Assembly: GCA_020736575.1 (NCBI GenBank)
Contig: JAGPYM010000070.1
Location: forward strand, 40,953 to 104,952
Length of the DNA: 64,000 nucleotides
Reading direction: 5' to 3'
Origin: Thelonectria olida
Lineage: Eukaryota; Ascomycota; Sordariomycetes; Hypocreales; Nectriaceae
In this document: positions 43,182 to 53,205 of the stretch, one piece after another
Layout: each line of letters opens with the position of its first letter
How positions within the stretch are numbered: the first letter of the stretch is position 1
Notes under the pieces: generated by a model
Seen by the model: only the letters and a program-made list of their open reading frames with translations
The model's database searches: none
What the model was told of the DNA's origin: nothing
Translations under genes and position numbers: made by a program

Positions 43182-44796
43182 CGTCCAGCATGAAAGCGTA
43201 CCTGCAGAATTGCATTGGGCTGAGTGAGGCTCTATAGATAGTTTTGAAGAGGCCCTAGATAGAAATAATACTATGGACTCACACCCTACCTAACTCCTAA
43301 CCTCAGTCCTACTCTCATTCCTAATCTCGGACGTACATTTAGCTCCTAAACTTACTCTTAACCTCATTCCTCACCCCACTCCTGACCATATTGTGTATTA
43401 ACGGTATCACTTCACTTGGTGGAAGGCAAGAGATTGCGATAACTTCCTGCTCACTATTGGGAGCAGTGACGGTGATCGAGAGGACGAGCGAGGGAGCCAT
43501 GTTGGGAGGACCGTGGATCAACGAATCTTTCAGGGAGGGGAGCACGCTAAAGAAAATGCATGTGAGGATCGGTGCGACGGCAATTTCCTACACGTATGGA
43601 TGGACACTTGCATTCTCATCAACAGTAAAAGTATGAAAGGGTTGGGAACGACGAAATGGGCGTTGATGTGGAAGCCTCGTGACTGTGGGCACACCACTTC
43701 GGAGCTCCTCTCCAAAGACATATCTACTACCAGGGAACATGTTGATACCAAAACGGCCGAGGTTGCAAGGCTGGGCCCTGGAGGTCTAAAGCGCGGTGCA
43801 CGAGCAGGCCTCGAGTAAACTCCGCGAGGAAGTCGGCGCTTTCACATTTGACGAATAACCAGCGACATTAATTTAAGGCCCTGAGGGTCCCCCGACCCTG
43901 ATTAAAGAAGGCTCTTCGCAAGACATTCGAGGAATCTTAAACAATGATTGACGTAACAGATGCAGGCACAAGGGCTCCATGTACATATCATGACTTGCAA
44001 TTTATCGAGAAACAACGTGTCTCACCCACACGCAGCAGGAAAGACCTCGACAACGCTCGTATTATACGGCGCTTTTATTCATCTTCAATCCTTTTCGATT
44101 ACGATATTACAAGGTATTCTTGAGTCTTTCGCTGCCCAACTTGCCAGGAACATTCAGGTCGATAAACCACCACTTTCTTGGACTCTCGTGCGTACTCTGA
44201 CATGCTTTACTATGAGCTGAAACAGAGCCGTGAGTCAAAAACAAAACCCCGATAACAAGTTGAGGATGTTTTGGAACGAGGAGTCTGGACCTGTGGCGTG
44301 TGGTTCCCTAGAGCTGTTTTCGCAGCCCAGCTCACCACTTGTAACCGCCTGTTCCTCAGCTGGTCCCACGACAACGCTGAGTGGCCCGTTAAAACCCAAC
44401 TATTGCACCCATTCCGTTTTCAGGTCACCTTTTCCAATAGTCGTAAGCAAGACATGCCGGATTAGGTGGACAAAGTGGACCGATGCACACCTACTAATGC
44501 AAAACGATCGAACTATCGGTCACTTGAACGGGTCCAGACTTGAAGGGGGGTTGAAAGTGAGACACAGGCTACACAGCCACATGATGGCCCATTTGTAGAG
44601 TTCTACATAAATGAAGACGACGCCTGTCGCAGAAGAAGACGGCCCCGTGATTGAAGCGTTGGGCTCTAACTAACTTATAACACCGGTTCAGATTTTGTTC
44701 TCCTCTCTAACCTTGATATCAACCCTTATCCTGCCTTTCTGGGTGTGATTCTTGGCCCTTCTCTCCACCTCCCCAATACTTCTTCAAATCGTTACC
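43182..44796. other. Intergenic with a degenerate 12-bp tandem repeat
   Basis: About 1.6 kb without a recognised gene. The only structured element is the pyrimidine-rich 12-nt minisatellite at 43284-43392, listed separately. Frames of 60-120 codons further right show no conserved features. Confidence 0.45.
43284..43392. repeat. Degenerate 12-bp minisatellite (CCTAACCTCATT-like)
   Basis: Units spaced exactly 12 nt can be laid out: cctaacctcagt, cctactctcatt, cctaatctcgga, then after 13 nt cctaaacttact, cttaacctcatt, cctcaccccact and cctgaccatatt. A related unit (ccctacctaact) precedes them. The units are C/T-rich on the plus strand and partly resemble the CCCTAA telomere motif, but the period is 12 rather than 6. 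Confidence 0.7.
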
Positions 44797-46734
44797 ATGA
44801 CTGACGTTCCTAAGCCTGCGCCGAAGCGGATCATCATCTGTTGCGATGGAACATGGCAGTCGGCCGTTTCAGGCGAGAGGAACAGTCCCTCAAATGTGAC
44901 TCGGCTGGCCCGCTGCCTGAATCACGTCGCAGTTGAAAAGGACAAAACTTGGCAGCAGATTGTCTGGTACGATAGCGGTGTTGGGACGGCATCCAACTGG
45001 CTCGTGAACAAGATGGAAGGGGCTGTTGGCTCTGGGATTGAAGGAAACATCGTTGAAGCCTACAACTTCGTTGTTCTTAACTACAATCCAGGCGACCAGA
45101 TCCTCTGTTTCGGCTTCTCGCGTGGCGCCTTTACTGCTCGAGCCATTGCCGGTCTGATTTTGGATATTGGCGTCTGCGAGGCTAGAAAACTCCACGAGTT
45201 CTATGGGATCTGGGAGCTTTACAAGAAAAACAATACGGGTGAGAGATTTCATGGAAGCGATGCATGGTTTGACTACCTCGACGGCACACCAGCAGACGAT
45301 AAAGATCAGCCCGATGATCTCGGATACAAGAACACAAACTTTGTTTGGAAGAAACGCCCCCAAGGAGATTGGGCTGTAACTGCTGAGTCGAGAGAGATTG
45401 AACTCGTCGGGGTATTTGATACCGTGGGCGCTTTGGGCTTGCCCGAACTGCACGGGATTCGGCTTGGTTGGGGCCCAGACGCTCACGGATTTCATAATGT
45501 GAAGTTGAACCCGAGTGAGTCCCTCAGCATGGCATCAACCTACGAATTGCACTAATTGTCTTGATAGACATCAAACATGCCTTCCAAGCTCTGGGATTGG
45601 ATGAGCATCGTGAGCATTTCTCGCCCATGCTGTGGTACTTGCCGGACAAAGAGGAGACAACCAGTGAGGAGCTAGAAGCGCAGCAGAAGCGCATTGACGA
45701 CACACTCGCAGCTTGGTACCCTAAAGCGTACGATAAGAAGATTCCGTTGAAGGAGAGACAAGATCTCAAGAAGGCTTACAATGAAGCCCGTCAGAAGTTG
45801 TACCGCATGCAGGAGCAGTGCAAAATACCGTCTGAGCTGCTTCAAGTCTGGTTCCCGGGTGTGCATATCAACATTGGTGGTGGCTCGAGTGCCTGGCTGG
45901 AAAACAAGGGCGACCTGGAAGGTGAGCTGGCATCCCAGTCTCTTATCTCGGGCAGACTCGCTAACACTGATAGAAATGGCCAACATCACCTTCGCTTGGA
46001 TGCTCGACCAAATCAGCCCCTACGTTTCTATTAACGAGAACACGGTGTGGCAAGAAACCCGCGCGCGTCAGGAACACATTGAAGAACTGAATGAACAACT
46101 CAGGAAATACAAAGAGCGAGAGGACAAGGATAATGAGGAAGCCGCAAAGAGCTGGAGTCGATGGGCAACCCGAGCACTCGGATCCGCGGCAAGCACAGTG
46201 ATGCAGCCTTTGATCAAGACCAACAAGCCTAACACCGACCGTCACGACTTTGGTTGGGGCACTGGCACGATCATTGATAGCTTTGGCCTGATGTCCCGAT
46301 TGAATGGCTCAAAGCCCCGAACTCCTGGTAACTACAAGAATGACCACAAGTACCCTACTCCAGGAGAGACCAAGGAGGAGGTCCACCCTACTGTTGGATA
46401 TCGGTACAAGATGCTCAAACGCCTTCCCGAGAAACTGCACTATCGCCCTGCTGGGATTAGGAAAGGGGAGTACAAGAGGAAGAAGAACGAGAGTGGACGC
46501 TGGGAATACGTCCTCGGCAAGATGACTCTCCCGGAGTACAAGATGAAGCCAAGCCACCCCAATGGCCCTCCCACTTTTGAGAGAAATAATTTGTCGCTAG
46601 GTTCTCTAGCGTTGGAGAAAACATGTCCTTATGTCCAGAGCCTTGATGAAGCAAATGGGTATCCTCATGATTGGCATCCCGAGGAGCATGATGTGGAGCA
46701 GGATGTGGAGGATGACGAAGAGAAGGAGATTTAA
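44797..46734 (+). CDS. DUF2235 alpha/beta-hydrolase (T6SS phospholipase effector-like)
   Basis: Three exons (44797-45514, 45568-45921, 45974-46734) give 610 aa. The N-terminus MTDVPKPAPKRIIICCDGTW contains the defining DUF2235 opening (CDGTW near residue 18). IVWYDSGVGTASNWL (Y..GVG), the nucleophile elbow LCFGFSRGAFTARAIAGLI (GxSRGA) and LVGVFDTVGALGLP (acid-bearing FDTV..LG) follow. LLQVWFPGVHINIGGG (VWF.G.H.D.GGG) holds the catalytic His. The C-terminal 200 residues are charged and end in a very acidic stretch. Related bacterial proteins (Tle1 type) are phospholipases. Fungal members are large and uncharacterised; soluble cytoplasmic location is suggested by the lack of a signal peptide. 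The start was set at the ATG just before the conserved domain. Confidence 0.88.
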
Positions 46735-47684
46735 TAGTTGAGGCTAAAGCAGATGATATCTAGGGCTATCACTTGAGCACGACCTGTTGACTTCCCGAAC
46801 CCGCCTGTTTCTTCTTTCCTTTTCGGATTTGTGAACGTTGCTAATTGGTGCCTCATACAAGGATGAAGAGGGAATCGATCCAATTTTGATCTCTATTCAC
46901 CTGAATATTGTCTCGGGGCAACAAGAGAATGACGGGATATTTATAGTTTGTTAGTATTATTCGAAAATACTAGGAGCAGTTCAACTTAATAAATATTTTT
47001 CAAGGACCCTTCAATCTGGCCTAGATATGTTGCTGTAATGCCTATGTTATGTAGTGAATGTCCTGTGATTTAAATGAGGTTAGACAGTGAGGGTCTTCGG
47101 TGGAGGAAGCCAGGGGAAAACCGCTATCCTTTTCCATCATTACTCACCCAAGGTCAGGCGAAACATCACCCATCCAGGCAGAAACGCAATTGATTTGTGA
47201 TTTCTAGAGCGAACATCCTACTGATGACCCAACGTATCCAACAAGGGTTCGTTTGGCTCAGCTCAGCTCTAATCCGGTTTCCCCAACTAAAAGCCACTAT
47301 AAATCCTGCCACAGCATGCAGCATATCTAGTCGTTAACGAGGCATTCTTTGCACCTGTAATAACATCATTCCTCTCTCAAGCAGCGTGCCAGGCGGTTCG
47401 CGACTGCTTATTATTTCTACTTCCGTGCCAGTTATCGCCACCATTTTAAACGCCCACCTGGCCCTTGTTGTGCAAAGGCTGGCGGCTCCTATCTCAGACG
47501 GGAGGCAAGCGGATCTTAAAGGTCCGAGATTGTGATCATTTTCGCTCCAAGACCTTCCACCTCGGACCACAATCGAAATGGCTTCTTCCCAGCTTGACCG
47601 CTGCAAGGCAGGGGAAGAACCGGTAATCTTGGGCATGGCCGGTCTCTTTCAGCTAATACAGCGCGCGAGGGCCGCAGTCCTCGT
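46735..47684. other. Intergenic, nothing recognised
   Basis: About 0.95 kb between the DUF2235 gene and the end of the permease relic. A 100-codon minus-strand frame at 47334-47636 runs into the relic but shows no permease similarity. It may mark where the relic was cut or scrambled. Confidence 0.4.
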
Positions 47685-48380
47685 TCAGTCGTTGCCGCCA
47701 ACCATCGTGATAAAGGTGAATGCAAAGAGGATAAAGATCAAGGTGAATTTTCCGCCTGATAGCCATAACTCAGCTTCGCCATATCCTCGAACCGCAACGA
47801 TGTTAATAATCCTGTTTGCAGCGGTTAGTGAAGAGCCACAACGATAGTAGTCAACATTACCAGTGTCTTACCCATAGAGAACGATAACAGCAGCACATAT
47901 CCCAGCAGTTGGACCGGGGTTAATGATCTCAGGGCTCCAAAATGAAATGACAAGGTTGAGAGCTGTGATTTCGAAGGGGATAAGGAATGCTTCATAAAGG
48001 AAGAAGTTCCAACCTGCAAGAAAGCCAAGGGCATCATCGACCCAGTAGCCAGCTAGCCGAATAAAACCACCAGAGACAGGCATGTAGGTATTCATCTAGG
48101 CCACGCAGTTGTTGGCGAGAGAAATTACCAAGGTAAAAAGCGTAAAAGCGAGCAGGATGCTTGCTGGACCACCCTTTGAGAGGCCACCGCCGATGCTAAT
48201 GAATAGAGCGGTTCCAATGGAGCCGCCAGCTGCGATAAGCTGGATTTAGCGATTGTTCAGCCTACGGTGAAGGCGGCCCATATCGGCGTGCGCATCAATA
48301 TTGCGGATGCTGCCGAGGTCGATGGGACCAGGTTTGGCGTCCTTTTCTGTGCCCGAAGGCATCGTTCCTGAGGATTGCAT
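47685..48380 (-). pseudogene. Truncated amino-acid permease relic (AAT/YAT family)
   Basis: From an ATG at 48380 a permease N-terminus can be read: MGRLHRRLNNR, then IQLIAAGGSIGTALFISIGG, NTYMPVSGGFIRLAGYW, GWNFFLYEAFLIPFEITALN, and after an intron NIVAVRGYGEAELWLSGGK. These are the standard motifs of fungal AAT permeases. The frame is broken by TAA just after LNNR (about 48245), where the family has His or Gln, and by TAG at 48097-48099 before MNTYMPV, where it has Glu. A further TGA follows MVGGND (47685-47687). The remaining two thirds of a permease are missing. The relic cannot make a transporter. Homologous positions continue after each stop, so decay is by point mutation plus loss of the 3' part. 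Confidence 0.85.
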
Positions 48381-48633
48381 GGCATCCGACAAAGAGAGAG
48401 TAGTGGGAGGCGTGGATAGTATGAGTGGCTTATTGGAATAAGACGTGAGAGGATAGGAGAGAGAAGGTGTCGATTGAAAAGGGAAGGTACCGCGGTTATA
48501 TAATTGGGTGTTGATAAGAGCGAGCCAAGTCCTCTCCGCCATTATGCTGCAATCTCTATTCCACTTCGCATGGTTGAACTAATATCCCAGGCACTCGCCC
48601 AACGAATGATAATTGTGCACCAAACCCCAAGGT

Positions 48634-50458
48634 CTAGTACATATATCGAAACTGTGGAATCTCCTTGTCTGTCTTGTCCATCAAGCTAAGAGCTGCATTT
48701 GACACATCAAGCACCTCCCCAGCTCTATCCCGTCGCCTATTTTCCAAGATGAGACTAATTCGGAGGAGCGCACACAATACTACACCAATAGCGAAGCAAA
48801 TCATAATAGCTAAAAAGCCTGACTCATAACCAGGAGCCTCAGACTCAAAGAACAGATTCGGACCGATAATGTTTCCGACATTGTAAGCAATGAAAGTCTT
48901 TTGAGTTATCAGCGGTGACAGTCCTCAGGCCCCAGAGATGGCGACTTACCAGAGCGCTGACGGTGGTCTTCTTGGTGAAACCTCCAAAATTACTGGTCGT
49001 CATCGCCATAATCATGGGAAAGTTGGCGGCGTAGGAGATGGTCAAGGCGACGCCAAACATGCGAGCCCATTTCTGCTCAGCATCAATCTCTCGGACCATA
49101 ACAGAGCCGATCACGCTGACAATCAGGTTGAATGCCATGAAGTATGTCCGTGAGTTGGGGAGGTATGAGCTGCCAACACTCGAGATGATAACAAAGAGGA
49201 GCTGAAATGCCGAGTTGATCATGCCAAGTAAAAGGGTTCTAAGGGTTGAGAAACCGAATCCATTGACAATGATTGCGGAAAACTAACATCAGCATTAGTT
49301 CGGTTCGTTGCACAGTGCCATACAAGATCAAGTCGAGTATCCCGAGCTGAACTCTTACCGTAATAATTCCATTATTGGGAATGTTACAAGATAACTGGAT
49401 TAACACAAGGAGCCAGGCATTGACGTCGCACAAGGCCTCAATGACTTGAGATCGCTTCCAGTTGCTGCTCTTAATACCGGTCATGTTCTTCTCGACTCGC
49501 AACATAGCTAATGCGCGTTCTTCTCGGTTCAAAAATCGGGCGTTGAGAGGCGTGTCCGGGAGCATGATGAAAGTCACCGCGGCGAATGCAACGGTGACAC
49601 CTCCAAAGACCAAGAAAATAGCCTAATAAGTTCTTGTCAGTCCGACTTATCGAGCGTGCGAAGACCTGGTTCTGCAAACCTTCCAAGGTGCAATTCCATC
49701 AACGTGCCCAAGAGCATATCCTACAAGACCACCAAAGAAGCCTGCGCAAGTGTTCCCAAGAAACCAGGCACCTTGTCGTAATGGCTGTTCGGAGCGTTTG
49801 TACCACATCGAAATGATCATAGTAAGGCCGGGCGCGATGGCTGATTCAGCCATACCAAGGAAGAAACGAACAGCAAGCAAGCCGCCTGCGTTGTAGCACA
49901 CAGCTGTGAGCATCAGAATACCACCCCACAGCACTCTTGTGAGAGGAAGATTGGTGACATTAGCTCATGCACGCCAATGGTTAAGGTGGAATTGTGAAGC
50001 ATCAAACTCACAGGCTCACAGAGATGACCTTCGCAATAGGCAGGCGGACCAAGATCACTCCGGCTACAGGATATGAAGCAATCAAGTATCCAAAGTAGTA
50101 GACGGAACTGGCCCAGGAGTATTGACTTCCCGTAAGATGAAGCTCCTCTCGAATACCGAGGATGGAGGCATAGCTGAGACAAGTCTTGTCGAGGAATTGG
50201 AAAAGATAGGCGATCGCCATGACAGGGAGGAGGCTATGTCGTGTTAGTTAGTCAAGCTTTGGAGATCCCGAGAAGCAAATGATTGAAGAGACACACTCAC
50301 CATAGATCAATCTTGCGGAGGATCTTGCGGTCTTCCTCGGGAGTCAGGTCATGGTCGGCAATGGCGCCGTCGGCGAGAGATTCAAGTTCCTTTGCGATAT
50401 CATCACCTTGATTGAGTTTGAGATCTTCAACCTCCTTTTTGGTCTCGCTCTGGGCCAT
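48634..50458 (-). CDS. MFS transporter, anion:cation symporter (allantoate permease-like)
   Basis: Six exons (50458-50301, 50233-50012, 49935-49680, 49622-49359, 49282-48950, 48897-48634) join in frame to 498 aa. The sequence has the DAL5/allantoate permease family plan. The family marks are EEDRKILRKIDLCLLPVMAI before helix 1, YLFQFLDKTCLSYASILGI, QYSWASSVYYFGYLIASYP, GMAESAIAPGLTMIISMWYK with the family's helix-4 signature, FIMLPDTPLNARFLNREER, KSSNWKRSQVIEAL, NGFGFSTLRTLLLGM, and AYNVGNIIGPNLFFESEAPGY. The family normally has Trp where the first splice gives Cys (LCLLP), a minor oddity. It should import ureides, small peptides or vitamins at the plasma membrane. The tandem M20 amidohydrolase upstream and GATA-type sites in its promoter fit nitrogen scavenging. 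Confidence 0.9.
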
Positions 50459-51355
50459 GGTTGTATGAAGTCACTGGGGATAGCAATCCCTTAACAAGTC
50501 GCTTTATTATTGGATAAATGTGCAGTTGGTTGATCCCAAAGGCCATATCAGCGATGGGCGGAACATTTAAATAGGCCGCCAACGCACGCAACGACGGCTC
50601 AACAATCGATTCCATATCAAGACACAGGCTACAGGTTTAGAGATAGATGATAACATTAACCGAAAAAGGTGCCCATCGTAAACTGAATTGATGCTTCCCC
50701 GCACAGATAGCTCCCTTGTCTCCTTCACTAGCACAGGCAGGAATAATACGTTGATAAGTAGATCATACGAGGATTAAGGCACATATCGCCCTGTAGGAGC
50801 TAACCAAATGAGACACACGATAGCCGACGACCCTCGTGCAATAGCCGATGGGTGAACTAACTAGATCAGACGATCAAGCTGGACGCGTCAACAGAGTTGC
50901 ATTTTCTTTGCGTTTCCGTTGTTAAAGCCGATGAACCAGGCCGAGGCCGGATACTTGATTTCCCCGCATGACTTTTGAACTTGTGGAAAGAGATGCACCA
51001 GAAAATGATGAGAGAATGCAGGCAGAAAGAATTGATAGAAACAGCGAGAAGTGGTACGTCTGCAGACCAATCCCTATCACGTTAAATAGTAAGAAACGTC
51101 TGACGTTTCAAACTGTTCCCAATCACCTGCTATGAGAATTGGACTCAGTCTCGAGGGATGTGTGGCGGTTAGAACGTGCACCAGTTATCTTCCATCTCTC
51201 CTAGCCGAAATGACCATGTAGCAAGAATGACATATTGGTGAATCGATTTCGATAAAATGCAGCGCATCAATTTCACTCTACTGATCTGGAATTCATTGAA
51301 TGCGAAGTTTACCATCGTATTGGGTATAGTCACTAGGAAATAACCCTGTGTTGGC
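50459..51355. promoter_or_regulatory. Promoter region of the allantoate-type porter with five GATA-factor motifs
   Basis: This is the 0.9-kb space between the M20 gene's stop and the porter's ATG. Within 50641-50823 there are five HGATAR motifs on the plus strand: agatag 50641-50646, tgataa 50648-50653, agatag 50705-50710, tgataa 50752-50757 and cgatag 50818-50823. HGATAR is the known binding consensus of the fungal nitrogen regulator AreA/NIT2. The remaining sequence shows no gene. Confidence 0.45.
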
Positions 51356-52711
51356 CTAATCATCTGACTTCTCAAAATCCTTCCGCGCTCCCTCTGCCAT
51401 TGCATCATCCGTCAAAACACGAATCGCCAACATGGCCATTCCCTTCGCGCACTTCATTGCGCATTCATGAGCCTCATCAGTGCCCGCGCAGGCGGCAAAC
51501 TTGGGGTTGTGGCCTGACACGTCTGGAGTAGTGGGAATGCAGAAGCCGCCGTGGAAGCTGGGTACGAGTTGAGAAACGTTGCCCATGTCGGTCGATGCCT
51601 CGGTCGGAGTGCGTTCTTCTTGTTGAATGTTGAGGTCCAAAACAGCCATGTCTTCAGCGTATGCTTTGCATAGTGTGGAATTGATGCGAAGGTCCTTGTA
51701 AGTCGGTGCACTAGCTGATGGTGAGTACTCTCCTCCTTCTCATCGCGGTTTGTTTACTTACACATGGTAGCTGACCTCGCAACCTGCTGCCGCAGCACCA
51801 GCTTCGAAACACGCCTTCACACGCTTGACGAGGACGTCAAGTCTGCTCACAGTTGGACTGCGGATGTACCAATTCATGCGAGAGTATTCCGGAATAACAT
51901 TGGGCACGGTACCTCCGACTTCGAATACGCCGTGGATACGCTCATCAGGGCGGATTTGTTGGCGGAGCATCGAGATGTTGTTATACGCACCCACAGCAGC
52001 ATCCAAGGCGTTGATCCCATTCCAGGGTTCGGCGCCCGCGTGCGACGTGCGACCCTTGAACTCAACGCGCAACTTGTAGCTGGCAATGAGTTTCATTCCT
52101 CCTAATCCATCGCGGACTTGTCCATCCTTGGACGGAAAGGTGCCAGTGGGGTGAGACATGATAGCCGCCGCGATATCTTCAGGCGGATGGAAAGCTCCAG
52201 CCTCGATGAGCTTCACCTTTCCGCCACCACCCTCCTCGGCGGGCGTGCCCAAGATGCGCAGTCGACCTGGGATCTTCATTTCCGCTAAGACTTGTGCCGC
52301 ACCAAGGAACGCAGCGAGCGATGAAGTGGCAATGAGGTTATGTCCACATGCATGGCCAATATCTGGCAGCGCATCGTACTCGGCACAAAAGACAACCTGA
52401 CGGCCTCCACTACCGATGGTAGCTTCAAAAGATGTATCGAGGCCCCAAGTATGGCGCTTGACGGTGAAGCCACGACCTTCTAAGAAGTCGGTCAACGTCT
52501 TGTGCGCAAACACCTCTTTGTACGCCGTTTCCGGGTGTGAGTGCAGGCTGCGGTTGACTTCGCGGAGTGTCGAATCGAGAGAGTCGAGCGCAGAGTTGAC
52601 AATGGCCCGGGAAGCCTCCAAGTCAAATGGTTTGGGTGTCTTTTCTTCTGTCGCCGAGCCGTTGGCTGTTGTTTGCGCCGGAGCTGGCTCGTTCAAGGTG
52701 ATGATGGACAT
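51356..52711 (-). CDS. M20-family metallo-amidohydrolase / dipeptidase (PM20D2-like)
   Basis: Exon 1 (52711-51762) and exon 2 (51710-51356) give 434 aa. The M20D-type motifs are visible: REVNRSLHSHPETAYKEVFA near residue 50; VVFCAEYDALPDIGHACGHN with the di-metal site Asp and His; GTPAEEGGGGKVKLIEAGAF with the catalytic Glu-Glu; and IMSHPTGTF. Next is the dimerisation-domain start KLRVEFKGRTSHAGAEPWNGI, with the conserved S-H-A. Near the end come the metal site EASTDMGNVSQLVP and GHNPKFAACAGT. The family hydrolyses acyl-amino acids or unusual dipeptides in the cytosol. No signal peptide is present. It is divergent from a Zn2Cys6 gene (494 bp apart) and in tandem with the allantoate-type porter, suggesting import of a substrate followed by hydrolysis. 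Confidence 0.9.
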
Positions 52712-53205
52712 GGCGAATTTGTACTTGAGAGAACTCGTGGTTCCTGATACATTAAAGATAAGGCAAATGGAGACTAGATTGTGATGAGTTGTCCCATTTC
52801 TACGAACTCATGGAAAGGCCAAGAGTAGATTTATACGTTCCTGTCATGACAAGTTTACAAATTACATCTCAATCATGGCATGCCAGTCATGCTCTCTTGC
52901 GTTAGTCCGTCACGCGGGACACGGCATCCTCTTACCCCAGGCCGAAACGACCGGCGGCTAGTTACTTCTGAAGCCGGCTCACAATTCCCGTTCTGCTTCC
53001 TCCTCTTCATCCGCTCATCGTCTCCACACCCTCTTATCTGTAGCCGACGGCCGATCATGGAGGTATCTATTAAAGAACTGGACCACCTCCAGCGCAACCT
53101 CGACTTTCTCCTCTTTGTTACCCGTCCTGAAACCGTCTATCGGCTGTCGGCCATCGCCTCCCATTGCCCCATTTGTCTCCTTGCCAATCGTGGTTCATCG
53201 ACCAA
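52712..53205. promoter_or_regulatory. Divergent promoter, M20 amidohydrolase / Zn2Cys6 regulator
   Basis: These 494 bases separate two outward-facing starts. The right half is in open frame with the regulator for a short way upstream, but no ATG precedes 53206 in that frame. No specific operator could be identified. Confidence 0.45.

Noticed and set aside
43391..43818. Overlapping open frames to the right of the minisatellite
   Set aside because: Several frames of similar length on both strands with no conserved features; typical of non-coding fungal DNA.
47334..47636. Downstream continuation of the amino-acid permease
   Set aside because: Apart from a faint AALARCIS match just after the TGA, the translation has no membrane helices or permease motifs.
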